Counted from the first letter of the stretch, positions 50,841 to 60,098 are shown. The stretch: DNA of 64,000 nt from an uncultured Sanguibacteroides sp. (GCF_900543425.1 NZ_UQRQ01000005.1:115588-179587); one strand, 5' to 3'. The notes: generated from the sequence alone by a model not told the origin. Translations and numbers: made by a program.

Positions 50841-53573
50841 ATGAGTACGAAGTACGTTTACACTTTTGGCGACGGAAAAGCAGAAGGACGGGCAGACATG
50901 AAAAATTTGCTCGGAGGTAAGGGCGCCAATCTTGCCGAAATGAATCTTATCGGAGTTCCTGTACCAGCAGGGTTCACTATCACGACAGAAGTTTGCACGC
51001 TCTACAATCAGGAAGGACGTGATGCTGTTGTAAAACTAATCGAGTCCGATGTAAAAGCAGGTATTGTTGCAACTGAAAAGTTAATGAATGCCAAATTCGG
51101 TTCAAAAGGCGAAGCCTTCCCTCTTTTGGTTTCCGTTCGTTCCGGTGCCCGGGTTTCCATGCCGGGAATGATGGATACGGTTCTTAATTTGGGTATGAAT
51201 GACGATGCGGTTAAGATCGTTGCCGAGAAATCCGGTAACGCTCGTTTTGCATGGGACTCTTACCGTCGTTTTGTACAAATGTACGGCGGTGTGGTCATGG
51301 GAGTTGCTGCAGCCAAAGGTGAGCACGATCCGTTCGAAGCCGAAATCGATAAATTAAAGTTAGAAAAAAACATCGCGAGCGATACCGATTTCACGACAGA
51401 AGATTTACAGGTCTTAGTAAAAAATTTCAAAGAGGTCGTTAAAAATAAAACCGGTAAAGATTTCCCTACTTGCCCGTGGGAGCAATTATGGGGAGCTATT
51501 TGCGCCGTATTCGATTCATGGATGACCGAGCGTGCCATTCTGTATCGCCAACTAAACCAAATCCCTGAAGAATGGGGAACTGCCGTAAACGTTCAGGCCA
51601 TGGTATACGGGAACATGGGAAATAGCTCCGCTACCGGAGTCGCTTTCACTCGCGATGCTTCAACCGGAGAAAATATTTTCAACGGCGAATATTTGATCAA
51701 CGCCCAGGGAGAAGATGTGGTAGCGGGAATCCGTACCCCCCAAGAAATTACCGTTGAAGGTTCGCGTCGTTGGGCTAAACAACAAAATATAACCGAAGAA
51801 GTTCGGGCCAGTTTCTATCCTTCCTTAGAGGAAACCATGCCGCAAGCTTTTGCCGACCTCAATGCCACTCAACAAAAGTTGGAGGATTATTTCCACGATA
51901 TGCAAGACTTGGAATTTACCATTCAGGACGGTAAATTATGGATGCTTCAAACCCGTAACGGAAAACGCACGGGAACGGCTATGGTAAAAATGGCTGTCGA
52001 CATGTTGAACGAAGGGCTAATCGATGAAAAAACGGCTCTTCTCCGTATGGAACCGAACAAACTGGATGAATTACTTCATCCGGTATTCGATAAAGAAGCA
52101 AAAGCAAAAGCGAAAGTTCTGACAAAAGGTCTTCCGGCTTCTCCGGGAGCAGCTTGCGGCCGGGTCGTATTCTTTGCAGACGAGGCTGAAATCTGGAAAG
52201 ACAGAGGAGAACAGGTTATCCTGGTTCGCTTAGAGACCTCTCCCGAAGACTTAAGAGGTATGCATGTTTCAGAGGGTATTCTGACAGCTCGCGGAGGTAT
52301 GACCTCTCATGCGGCTGTAGTGGCCCGCGGTATGGGTAAATGTTGCGTTTCCGGAGCCGGAGCTATCGTGGTAGATTACGAAAAACGTTGTTTCTCTATA
52401 AAAGATACGATCATTTATGAAGGAGACTGGATCTCATTAAACGGTTCTACCGGAGAAGTTTATCTCGGACGGGTGGAGACCGTTGAGGCCGAACTTTCGG
52501 AAGATTTCCGTACGATCATGCAGATCGCTGAAAAATATACCCGTATGCATGTGCGTACCAATGCCGACACTCCGCATGACGCCAAAGTAGCCCGTGCATT
52601 CGGAGCAAAAGGAATCGGACTGTGCCGTACGGAGCATATGTTCTTCGAAGGAGATCGTATCAAAGCCGTTCGCGAAATGATCCTGGCTGATGACGAAAAC
52701 GGTCGTCGTGCCGCCTTGGAAAAATTACTCCCGATGCAAAGAGGAGATTTCGAAGGTATATTCGAAGCCATGGACGGGTTAGGAGTAACCGTTCGTTTGC
52801 TGGATCCTCCTTTGCATGAATTTACCCCGAACGAATTGGAGGCCCAGATCGAAATGGCCCGGGAAATGGGTATTACGGCTGAAGAGGTAAAACAAAAAGT
52901 AGATGCCTTGCACGAATTCAACCCGATGTTGGGTCATCGCGGCTGCCGTTTAGGAAACACCTATCCTGAAATTACCGAAATGCAGGCTCGTGCTATCATC
53001 GAAGCAGCATGCAACCTGAAATTAAAAGGATTGGATCCCCGTCCCGAAATCATGGTTCCTCTCGTAGGTGACGTTAAAGAGCTAAAATTACAGGCTGACA
53101 TTATTCGCAAAATAGCCGACTTGGTATTTATCGAAAAAGGCGTAAAAGTAGAATACATGATCGGTACAATGATCGAAATCCCGCGTGCAGCCATTACGGC
53201 AGATTTGATCGCGGAAGAAGCTGATTTCTTCTCGTTCGGAACCAACGATTTGACACAGATGACATTTGGGTTCTCCCGGGACGATGCCGGTAAATTCTTA
53301 CCGATATACATCAACAAAGGAATTCTGAAAAACGATCCGTTCCAGATCTTGGATCAAAACGGAGTGGGACGTTTGGTTGAAATGGGAACACGCTTAGGTC
53401 GTTCTACCAATAAAAAACTGAAAGTCGGTATCTGTGGCGAACACGGAGGAGAGCCTTCTTCTGTCATTTTCTGTGACAAGGTAGGTATGAACTATGTTTC
53501 CTGTTCTCCCTTCCGTGTGCCCATCGCACGCTTAGCCGCCGCACAAGCTGCTATCATGCATGCCGAGAAGTAA
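50841..53573 (+). CDS. ppdK: Pyruvate, phosphate dikinase
   Basis: A 910-residue cytosolic enzyme interconverting pyruvate + ATP + Pi with PEP + AMP + PPi, a reversible glycolytic step in anaerobes. The N-terminal nucleotide-binding domain begins at GGKGANLAEM (about 27-36). The swivelling phosphohistidine is His490 in GGMTSHAAVVARGMG. The C-terminal PEP/pyruvate barrel starts near 550, with KGIGLCRTEHMFF, GTMIEIPRAA, FGTNDLTQMTFGFSRDD and the catalytic Cys865 in CGEHGGEPSS. The full length is as expected. It is a single-gene unit with its own promoter and a strong terminator. Confidence 0.97.
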   Translation: MSTKYVYTFGDGKAEGRADMKNLLGGKGANLAEMNLIGVPVPAGFTITTEVCTLYNQEGRDAVVKLIESDVKAGIVATEKLMNAKFGSKGEAFPLLVSVRSGARVSMPGMMDTVLNLGMNDDAVKIVAEKSGNARFAWDSYRRFVQMYGGVVMGVAAAKGEHDPFEAEIDKLKLEKNIASDTDFTTEDLQVLVKNFKEVVKNKTGKDFPTCPWEQLWGAICAVFDSWMTERAILYRQLNQIPEEWGTAVNVQAMVYGNMGNSSATGVAFTRDASTGENIFNGEYLINAQGEDVVAGIRTPQEITVEGSRRWAKQQNITEEVRASFYPSLEETMPQAFADLNATQQKLEDYFHDMQDLEFTIQDGKLWMLQTRNGKRTGTAMVKMAVDMLNEGLIDEKTALLRMEPNKLDELLHPVFDKEAKAKAKVLTKGLPASPGAACGRVVFFADEAEIWKDRGEQVILVRLETSPEDLRGMHVSEGILTARGGMTSHAAVVARGMGKCCVSGAGAIVVDYEKRCFSIKDTIIYEGDWISLNGSTGEVYLGRVETVEAELSEDFRTIMQIAEKYTRMHVRTNADTPHDAKVARAFGAKGIGLCRTEHMFFEGDRIKAVREMILADDENGRRAALEKLLPMQRGDFEGIFEAMDGLGVTVRLLDPPLHEFTPNELEAQIEMAREMGITAEEVKQKVDALHEFNPMLGHRGCRLGNTYPEITEMQARAIIEAACNLKLKGLDPRPEIMVPLVGDVKELKLQADIIRKIADLVFIEKGVKVEYMIGTMIEIPRAAITADLIAEEADFFSFGTNDLTQMTFGFSRDDAGKFLPIYINKGILKNDPFQILDQNGVGRLVEMGTRLGRSTNKKLKVGICGEHGGEPSSVIFCDKVGMNYVSCSPFRVPIARLAAAQAAIMHAEK

Positions 53574-53592
53574 ATTTTCGAGATTTATAAAT

Positions 53593-53626
53593 AAAAAAAG
53601 AGCCTGCTAAATCAGGCTCTTTTTTT
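53593..53626. terminator. Strong bidirectional terminator between ppdK and meaB
   Basis: A perfect 14-bp stem, 53593-53606 and 53613-53626, has a 6-base loop and A/T runs forming the outer stem on both sides. It ends transcripts from both convergent genes. Confidence 0.92.
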
Positions 53627-53640
53627 ATAACGACCACTAC

Positions 53641-54747
53641 TTAATGATTGGCCGAAAAATAATTATCCAACAATTGAAATGCCGCTGCAAAAGAGCTGAG
53701 TTCGTTATCCTGTACTCTTCGTTCAGCGTCTTTAATAGCCTCTTTCTGACTTTGATAGAACCGATTACGTAACTGTTCATCGATAGTTTCATACATCCAA
53801 TATTTTGCTTGTTCACTCCGATGATGCTCAAAATAACCGTTCTGTTGGGTTTCACTACAATAATGCAGAATATTTTCCCATATTTTATCGATACCCGTTT
53901 TCTCGTAAGCAGAACAAGTCATGACCTGAGGCTCCACTCCCGATTCGTGAGGCGGAAAAAGATGAAGAGCATTTTGTAATTGTACTTTTGCCAACTCGGC
54001 CCGGGTTATATTATTTCCGTCGGCTTTATTAATAATGATGGTATCCGCCATCTCCATTATTCCCCGTTTGATTCCTTGCAATTCATCTCCGGCTCCGGCA
54101 ATCTGTACCAGAAGGAAAAAATCGACCATGGAGTGTACCGCCGTTTCACTTTGCCCCACTCCTACCGTCTCGATCAGAATGATATCAAAACCGGCAGCCT
54201 CACAAAGCAGCATGGCTTCCCTTGTTTTCCGGGCAACTCCTCCCAACGAACCCGCGGAAGGAGAAGGACGGATATAGGCATGAGGATCACACGCGAGCTC
54301 TTCCATCCGGGTCTTATCTCCTAAAATACTCCCCTTGGAACGTTCGCTACTCGGGTCTATGGCCAACACGGCAATCTTATGTCCCTGAGCTGTCAAAAAC
54401 TTACCGAAAGCCTCGATAAAAGTACTTTTCCCTGCACCGGGAACTCCCGTAATACCGATTCGTACGGATTTTCCCGTATTCGGTAGACAACGGTTAATCA
54501 CACTCTGTGCCAATGCCTGATGGTCCACCCGGGCACTCTCTACCAACGTAATAGCCTGACTTAAAATATTAATATCACCCCGAAAAATACCGGACACGTA
54601 ATCGTCCGTAGTCAATGTTTTTTTTCTGATCTGCTTTAACCTTTCAAGGATAGCCGGATTCACCGGATCGGGCTGTTCTATCCCCTTGTTCACGGCCAGT
54701 CCCTCATAACAGGCATCGTTCTCCGGATGTTCTATATCTTGCTGCAT
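53641..54747 (-). CDS. meaB: Methylmalonyl-CoA mutase chaperone GTPase MeaB (ArgK)
   Basis: A 368-residue G3E-type GTPase that guards B12 loading of methylmalonyl-CoA mutase. The start is the ATG at 54747 (MQQDIEHPENDACYEG); the frame is open 15 codons upstream. Walker A is GITGVPGAGKSTFIEAFG. Further signatures are VLAIDPSSERSKGSILGDKTRM, IRPSPSAGSLGGVARKTREA, ETVGVGQSE and INKADGNN. The mutase genes (mutA/mutB) are not in the window. Its presence fits a propionate/succinate pathway. Confidence 0.95.
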   Translation of the reverse strand: MQQDIEHPENDACYEGLAVNKGIEQPDPVNPAILERLKQIRKKTLTTDDYVSGIFRGDINILSQAITLVESARVDHQALAQSVINRCLPNTGKSVRIGITGVPGAGKSTFIEAFGKFLTAQGHKIAVLAIDPSSERSKGSILGDKTRMEELACDPHAYIRPSPSAGSLGGVARKTREAMLLCEAAGFDIILIETVGVGQSETAVHSMVDFFLLVQIAGAGDELQGIKRGIMEMADTIIINKADGNNITRAELAKVQLQNALHLFPPHESGVEPQVMTCSAYEKTGIDKIWENILHYCSETQQNGYFEHHRSEQAKYWMYETIDEQLRNRFYQSQKEAIKDAERRVQDNELSSFAAAFQLLDNYFSANH

Positions 54748-54785
54748 AACTTTAATATTAACCTTTACGCGAAGATAAAGTTTTA

Positions 54786-54936
54786 ATTGCAAATTGACGA
54801 TTAAAATAACGAAACGATTCCATGATTCAAAGCATCAAGTTTAATCTCTGAATCACAGAATCAAATATAAATGAAGAGACGAACGATTAAAGCATATCCA
54901 TCCCAATTCCTCAATCTAAAATTTACAATTGTCCAT
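54786..54936. repeat. Intergenic repeat between meaB and glnA
   Basis: The spacer begins with GCAAATTGACGATT, ends with CAATCTAAAATTTACAATTG, and has AATCTCTGAATCACAGAATC in the middle. It is a looser member of the family seen at 48781 and 59959. Confidence 0.55.
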
Positions 54937-54939
54937 TGT

Positions 54940-56445
54940 TTAACCGCAATAGAAATAACGATTGACCAATTCCATTATTTTTTCGGAATGCTCTCCTATA
55001 TCCCGACGCAGCGTACGATCATTGTATTTTCTCAGCATCTCGATGGTTCCATCAATCAAACGAGGGGCAAACACACCATATTTTTCAAATATAGCCCGTT
55101 GTTGTTGTAAAAAATCAGCAGACTCGGCACAAGAGGCCGGCAATTGACTCAATCGGTCGACCACGGCCTTATTCGCCTCATCGAATATATTCACATCCAC
55201 GTAACGCTCTTTTGCATAGGCCAAGCCATTCTCCATTTCAAAACCATGACGGGCGGCCACGGCTAAACCGGCCAACAGCAGATAGATATCGGCCGAACCG
55301 TCCGGACAACGAAATTCAACCGTCTGCTTTACACTATGATCCACGTGAGATACCTTTTCCAGGGGATTGGCATCTTTCACCATTTCATTCGCCCCGGTTG
55401 TCCATCCCAACGGCACGCGAACCAACACGGAACGATTCCGGTCTCCCCAACAAATATTAGTCGGAGCCTCCTGATGAGGCACCAACCGGAAATAAGAGGT
55501 CGGATTCGTGTTTCCGAATGCCGTCAACGAAGGAGCCAAATCCAAATAGCCGGCAATGGCCTTTAAAGCATTATCGGTCAACACGCCGTCTTCAATCATC
55601 TGATTCTTTCCCCTCTTCATCAAACGAGTATGAACGTGTAATCCGCTTCCCGCCTTTCCGACCGTAATCTTCGGGGCAAACGTCAAATCCACGCCATATT
55701 GATAAGCCAATGTTCTTAATATCCATTTGGCTATCATCAATTGATCCGCAGCATCCTCCAATGTCGTCGGCAGAAATTCTATTTCGTTCTGCTCGTACAT
55801 CAAATCATCCTTCGTGAAGTTTCCTACTTCCGAGTGTCCATATTTTATCAAACCTCCGGTTTCCGCTATATATTTCATTGCCAGCATTCGCAACTCCTGC
55901 CCCTTATTGAAAGGAGTCGATTCATGGTATCCTTTCTGCTCCGAAGCCAAAAAAAGTTCCTCTTTATTGCTCACCACATAATATTCCAATTCACCCATCA
56001 CCTCAAACTCCATTCCAGTAACCTCCTTAAGAGCCTCATGTGCCTTTTTCAAAGTATATTCCGGCGACATCTCCAACGGTTTCCCGTCTTTCGTGTAAAA
56101 ACTACAAAGGATATCGATAGCAGGAACCTCACTAAACGGATTATGGAAAGCGGTCCGATAACGAGGCACTACGTACAAATCACTCGCACCGGCTTCTATA
56201 TAGGGGAAAAGACTGGAACCGTCCACCCGTTCGCCACAACTCAAAATACTGTCCAAATGTTCCAGACTATTTATTATAAAATTCAATGTTTTTAAACGAC
56301 CATCAGCTCCTGGATACCTTAGATTAACCATTTTAATATCATTCTCTATGATGTAACGAATAATATCGGCCTTTGTGAACTCTTTGGGGATTTTTCCTAA
56401 AAACTGCACCAACGGATCGGGATTCAAAGCAAATTCTGGAATCAT
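54940..56445 (-). CDS. glnA: Glutamine synthetase family protein (GSI-like)
   Basis: A 501-residue enzyme forming glutamine from glutamate, ammonia and ATP. The beta-grasp domain (about 25-110) has MVNLRYPGADGRLKTLNF and GERVDGSSLFPYIEAGASDLYVVP. The catalytic domain has the metal-binding ELEYY pair in MGELEYYVV, then YEQNEIEFLP, GSGLHVHTRL, the glutamate/ATP region NPTSYFRLVPHQEAPTNICWGDRNRS, and VEFRCPDGSADIYLLLAGL. The C-terminus lacks the NLYDLPPEE adenylylation motif, so this regulation is not expected. It is longer than usual GSI (about 470). It may be a GS-like ligase, but catalytic residues look intact. Confidence 0.88.
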   Translation of the reverse strand: MIPEFALNPDPLVQFLGKIPKEFTKADIIRYIIENDIKMVNLRYPGADGRLKTLNFIINSLEHLDSILSCGERVDGSSLFPYIEAGASDLYVVPRYRTAFHNPFSEVPAIDILCSFYTKDGKPLEMSPEYTLKKAHEALKEVTGMEFEVMGELEYYVVSNKEELFLASEQKGYHESTPFNKGQELRMLAMKYIAETGGLIKYGHSEVGNFTKDDLMYEQNEIEFLPTTLEDAADQLMIAKWILRTLAYQYGVDLTFAPKITVGKAGSGLHVHTRLMKRGKNQMIEDGVLTDNALKAIAGYLDLAPSLTAFGNTNPTSYFRLVPHQEAPTNICWGDRNRSVLVRVPLGWTTGANEMVKDANPLEKVSHVDHSVKQTVEFRCPDGSADIYLLLAGLAVAARHGFEMENGLAYAKERYVDVNIFDEANKAVVDRLSQLPASCAESADFLQQQRAIFEKYGVFAPRLIDGTIEMLRKYNDRTLRRDIGEHSEKIMELVNRYFYCG

Positions 56446-56572
56446 AACGCTGTTATTTAGTGAATACTTATAAACTTTCTCTGTAAAAATAAAAAAAAGT
56501 TACTACAATCATGTTACAGCAGGTCAAAATATTACACGAAAAAGCTCAAACACGTATTCGCAAACACAAAAA

Positions 56573-57016
56573 TCAAGAATTAAAATAAGGGATATCGGTC
56601 AATAACCGAAACTCTCTCTCCTCGGTCATTTCTCCACAATAAAGCTCACACCCGTTTGTAATAGCCACAAAACGAGCCGCAACAGAAAGATTATAACGAA
56701 AAGCCTGATCGAAAACCACTTGTGAAAGAGGTACTGTCGGGGCCTTACACTCCACGATCAGATAAGGTTTTCCTTGTCGATCGTAGCAAACCAGATCGAA
56801 ACGCTGTTTTAACCCACACACCTCCACCTCTTTTTCCACGGCAATCAATCGCACGGGAAATCCCCGGTAAGTTACCAGAAAATGAATAAAATGCTGTCTC
56901 ACCCATTCTTCGGGAGTCAAAACGACGTACCGTTTGCGAACGACATCGAAAATCAGCGTTTGTCCTTGCTGCTTTTTCACTTTATAATCGAACGAAGGCA
57001 GGCATAACTCTTTCAT
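56573..57016 (-). CDS. Lone HsdR N-terminal-like (PD-(D/E)XK) domain protein
   Basis: A 147-residue protein matching the type I restriction R-subunit N-terminal domain (HSDR_N_2). The nuclease-fold core is RFDLVCYDRQGKPYLIVECKAP: D, then E-x-K. It has EEWVRQHFIHFLVTYRGFP before it and QAFRYNLSVAARFVAITNG after it. No helicase, methylase or specificity gene is near. Small proteins of this kind are common in Bacteroidetes next to core genes; their job is unknown. It is transcribed after queA, 28 bases downstream. Confidence 0.85.
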   Translation of the reverse strand: MKELCLPSFDYKVKKQQGQTLIFDVVRKRYVVLTPEEWVRQHFIHFLVTYRGFPVRLIAVEKEVEVCGLKQRFDLVCYDRQGKPYLIVECKAPTVPLSQVVFDQAFRYNLSVAARFVAITNGCELYCGEMTEEREFRLLTDIPYFNS

Positions 57017-57044
57017 CGGATAATATATGAGACATCACACAAAT

Positions 57045-58259
57045 TTACTCTTTTATCTTTAAAAAGCTACTATCTCCGTAACTCAAGAAACGGAAATCAT
57101 GCTCCAAGGCATACCGATATACTTTTTTCCAATCCTCACCGATGGCTGCGGCAACTAAAAGCAATAACGTACTCTGCGGCTGATGAAAATTAGTAAACAT
57201 GGAGGATATCACCCGAAACCGGTAACCGGGCACAATGATGATCGTTGTTTGCGCCTTTAACATTTCAGTATCCTGTTCCTTGTACCATTGCAATAAAGAG
57301 GCCATAGCCTCCCGTAAGGAGTAATGCCGGGGTAAAGTATAGACCTCCCACTGCCCCAATATATTAAAATTTTTATCACCCTCTAATCGCTTTACCCCCA
57401 TCCAATACAAGCTTTCCAACGAGCGAACAGAAGTTGTTCCGACGGCAATAATATCATCCGGATACTCATAAAGATGCTCCACCAATTCCCGTTGTATGGA
57501 AATATGCTCCGTGTGCATGGAATGTTCCCCGATGGTCTCGCTTTTCACGGGTTTAAAAGTCCCGGCTCCCACGTGAAGAGTCAACTCCTCTATCATGATC
57601 CCTTTTGCCCGTAACCGATCCAAAACGGATATACTAAAATGTAGTCCCGCCGTTGGTGCCGCAACAGAACCTTCATTTTTTGAATAGACGGTCTGGTAAC
57701 GAATCTTATCGTTTTCTTCCGAATCCCGGTTCAAATAAGGAGGAATAGGAATTTTACCGCAATGCTCCAACACCTCGCTAAAACTAATCGGATCATCCCA
57801 CTCGAAACGAACAATAACATCATTTTCCTCTTGCTTCACCCGGGTCGCCTTCAATCGTCCCTCTACCCCATCCCAATGATAACGACATACGATGATTCCT
57901 TCTTTCCATTTCTTTAAATTCCCGACCATACACTTCCATTCGCAACTTCTCACGGCGGCAAAATTCTGGACATAGTCAGCAGGTAAATAGGGTTCAAGGC
58001 AAAATACCTCGATGGCAGCACCGGTTACTTTCTGAAACAGGATACGGGCATAAATAACTTTTGTATTATTAAAGATCAGAGTCTGTCCGGCATTCAGCAT
58101 ATCGGGTACTTCATTAAAGTGACGTTCCCGGATTTTTCCTTCCTCATATACCAACAATTTAGAGGCATCCCGATTCTCCAATGGAAATTTAGCAATCCGT
58201 TCATCCGGCAGATCATACGTATACTCTTCTATGCGAATACCTTTTAACTCTTCTAACAT
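57045..58259 (-). CDS. queA: S-adenosylmethionine:tRNA ribosyltransferase-isomerase
   Basis: A 404-residue enzyme that moves the ribosyl part of SAM to preQ1 at tRNA position 34, in queuosine synthesis. Family motifs are YDLPDERIAKFPLENRDASKLLVY, FNNTKVIYARI, PTAGLHFS, ELTLHVGAGTFKPV and FHQPQSTLLLLVAAAIG. It is longer than the about 350 of E. coli QueA, which is common in Bacteroidetes. It diverges from the AMP nucleosidase gene across 87 bases. Confidence 0.95.
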   Translation of the reverse strand: MLEELKGIRIEEYTYDLPDERIAKFPLENRDASKLLVYEEGKIRERHFNEVPDMLNAGQTLIFNNTKVIYARILFQKVTGAAIEVFCLEPYLPADYVQNFAAVRSCEWKCMVGNLKKWKEGIIVCRYHWDGVEGRLKATRVKQEENDVIVRFEWDDPISFSEVLEHCGKIPIPPYLNRDSEENDKIRYQTVYSKNEGSVAAPTAGLHFSISVLDRLRAKGIMIEELTLHVGAGTFKPVKSETIGEHSMHTEHISIQRELVEHLYEYPDDIIAVGTTSVRSLESLYWMGVKRLEGDKNFNILGQWEVYTLPRHYSLREAMASLLQWYKEQDTEMLKAQTTIIIVPGYRFRVISSMFTNFHQPQSTLLLLVAAAIGEDWKKVYRYALEHDFRFLSYGDSSFLKIKE

Positions 58260-58283
58260 ACGTTCAAATTTTCAGACGAAAAT

Positions 58284-58314
58284 TTTCTTCGTCCATAATA
58301 TTGTTTTAATTTTG
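58284..58314 (+). promoter_or_regulatory. Promoter of the AMP nucleosidase gene
   Basis: TTTC at 58284-58287 and TAATTTTG at 58307-58314 are 19 bases apart, 33 bases before the GTG start. Confidence 0.55.
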
Positions 58315-58346
58315 AAGGGACAAAGATAATTTGAAAAATCGAGAAT

Positions 58347-59117
58347 GTGAAAACAAAAAAAGATATCGTTGAAGACTGGCTTCCCCGTTACACGGGGCGT
58401 CCTTTAGAAGAGTTTTCGAAACACATCATACTAACCAATTTCGATTACTACCTGGAACTTTTTTCAGAAAAATTCCAAACACCAATCGTCGGAATTGACA
58501 AAAACATGCCCAATGTTTCCAGTAATGGAATCACCATGATCAACTTCGGGATGGGAAGTGCCAATGCCGCCACCATTCTGGATTTATTGTCCGCCATAGA
58601 ACCGGAAGCCGTTCTCTTTCTGGGAAAATGCGGCGGCCTCAAAACCAAGCATCTCGTGGGTGACTACATTTTGCCGATTGCCGCCATCAAAGGAGAGGGT
58701 ACATCCAACGACTACCTTCCCAAAGAAGTTCCGTCCCTTCCGGCCTTCAGTATACAAAAAGCTTGTTCGAAAGCGATCACTAAAAATCAAAGAAGCTATT
58801 ACACGGGAGTCGTATACACGACGAACCGACGGGTATGGGAATTCGACGATCGTTTTAAAGAATATTTGATTACAACCCGCGCATTAGCCATCGACATGGA
58901 AACGGCAACCATATTTACCGTGGGTTTTGCAAACCGGATTCCCACGGGAGCCCTTCTTTTGATCTCCGATCGCCCCATGATCTCGGACGGTATCAAAACA
59001 ACGGCCTCTGACAAGATCGTGACTCAGAATTTCGTTCGCCAACACCTTGATATCGGCCTTGAAACGATGAATGATATCAAAGATAAAAATTATTCCATGA
59101 GGCATCTTATATTTTAA
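58347..59117 (+). CDS. amn: AMP nucleosidase (short, Bacteroidetes type)
   Basis: A 256-residue cytosolic enzyme of the purine nucleoside phosphorylase fold, splitting AMP into adenine and ribose 5-phosphate. It starts with GTG at 58347 (MKTKKDIVEDWLPRYTG); no better start exists. Features are MINFGMGSANAATILDLL, VLFLGKCGGLKTKHLVGDYILP, AIDMETATIFTVGFANRIP and LISDRPM. It lacks the N-terminal regulatory domain of E. coli Amn (about 480 residues), as is usual in Bacteroidetes. A DUF1573 gene follows after 35 bases, behind its own imperfect -7 box (TATTTTCG, 59128-59135). Confidence 0.92.
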   Translation: MKTKKDIVEDWLPRYTGRPLEEFSKHIILTNFDYYLELFSEKFQTPIVGIDKNMPNVSSNGITMINFGMGSANAATILDLLSAIEPEAVLFLGKCGGLKTKHLVGDYILPIAAIKGEGTSNDYLPKEVPSLPAFSIQKACSKAITKNQRSYYTGVVYTTNRRVWEFDDRFKEYLITTRALAIDMETATIFTVGFANRIPTGALLLISDRPMISDGIKTTASDKIVTQNFVRQHLDIGLETMNDIKDKNYSMRHLIF

Positions 59118-59152
59118 ATTAATATCGTATTTTCGTTGCAAAAATAAGGATT

Positions 59153-59611
59153 ATGGGGAGGTTTTTCATTTATATATTGATAGGTATCGTCTTGCTTTAC
59201 TCTTGCAATAGCAATAAAGAGAGAAAGCAAACGGCAGAAAATGCGATTTCAAATTCAATCACCACTCAGCATACGGATACGATTCAAAGTACGGACACTC
59301 TTGCCAAAGTCCAAGTAGAAGATCCTTATTTCAATTTCGGTGAGATGCAAGAAGGAGAAATTGTTACACACACGTTCAAATTCAAAAACACGGGTACGAA
59401 GAATCTGATCATCACCAACACGGAAAGCAGTTGCGGATGCACCATCCCCAAATACGATAAAAAACCTATTCCACCGGGAGGAGAAGGAAAAATAGAGGTT
59501 GAATTCAACTCTTCCGGCCGAATGGGTAAACAATACAAAGTTATTCATATCTTTGCAAACATTCCGGAAAAAAGTTTTACTTTAAAAATAACGGCAAATA
59601 TTAAAAATTAA
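59153..59611 (+). CDS. DUF1573 lipoprotein
   Basis: A 152-residue exported lipoprotein with lipobox ending at Cys18 (VLLYSC). After a low-complexity Thr/Ser linker comes one DUF1573 domain, an Ig-like ASPM/SPD-2/Hydin-type fold (about 55-150; DPYFNFGEMQEGEIVTHTFKFKNTGTKNLIITNTESSCGCTIP). The GCT-x-P signature is typical. The molecular role is unknown. It leads into yajC with a 16-base gap. Confidence 0.92.
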   Translation: MGRFFIYILIGIVLLYSCNSNKERKQTAENAISNSITTQHTDTIQSTDTLAKVQVEDPYFNFGEMQEGEIVTHTFKFKNTGTKNLIITNTESSCGCTIPKYDKKPIPPGGEGKIEVEFNSSGRMGKQYKVIHIFANIPEKSFTLKITANIKN

Positions 59612-59627
59612 TACAAAACAGTAAACT

Positions 59628-59945
59628 ATGAACACAATTTTCATGTTAACATTACAAGCGCAAGCTACCCAAGGCGGTGGTATGATGTCATTTTTACCTT
59701 TAATCCTGATTGTTATCGTTTTTTGGTTCTTCATGATCAGGCCGCAAATGAAGAGACAAAAAGAACTCAGAAAATACAGAGAATCCTTACAAAAAGGAGA
59801 TAAAGTAATGACCACGGGCGGTATCTTCGGCAAGATTGTCGAGATCAATGATTTCACGGTCATTATCGAGGTCGAAAGCCAGGCAAGATTAAAAGTGAGT
59901 AAAGAAGCCATCGTCAAGGACATGACGGATGTTCCGGCTAAATAA
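59628..59945 (+). CDS. yajC: Preprotein translocase subunit YajC
   Basis: A 105-residue inner-membrane protein joining SecDF to the Sec channel. One membrane helix (MSFLPLILIVIVFWFFMIRPQMKRQKEL, about 17-38) carries the FRPQ-type end typical of YajC. After it, the cytosolic domain has LQKGDKVMTTGGIFGKIVEI and LKVSKEAI. The length is normal. Its place before ybbR and coaE is the common Bacteroidetes order. Confidence 0.96.
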   Translation: MNTIFMLTLQAQATQGGGMMSFLPLILIVIVFWFFMIRPQMKRQKELRKYRESLQKGDKVMTTGGIFGKIVEINDFTVIIEVESQARLKVSKEAIVKDMTDVPAK

Positions 59946-59958
59946 AAATCAAATACTC

Positions 59959-60072
59959 TTGCAGATTGTAAATTGAAATTATTTCATTGATTGATAATCA
60001 GTTATTAACTTATAATCACTCGATCGCTTAATAACATAGTTCGATCTAAAATTTACGATTTACAATCTGCAA
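59959..60072. repeat. Intergenic repeat element with 15-bp inverted ends
   Basis: TTGCAGATTGTAAAT at 59959-59973 and its exact complement at 60058-60072 enclose 84 bases with GATTGATAATC and AATCACTCGATCGCTTAAT words. More ATTTACAATT words follow up to the ybbR ATG at 60099. It is the clearest member of a family of such spacers here. Confidence 0.8.
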
Positions 60073-60098
60073 CTTAAAATTGTCAATTTACAATTAAC

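Noticed and set aside
55741..56295. A 184-codon open frame on the plus strand opposite glnA.
   Set aside because: It lies entirely within glnA on the opposite strand; His/Phe/Arg-rich and without recognisable motifs.
56573..57016. A type I restriction-modification system.
   Set aside because: Only a lone HsdR-N-like domain is present; no hsdM, hsdS or helicase part is near.
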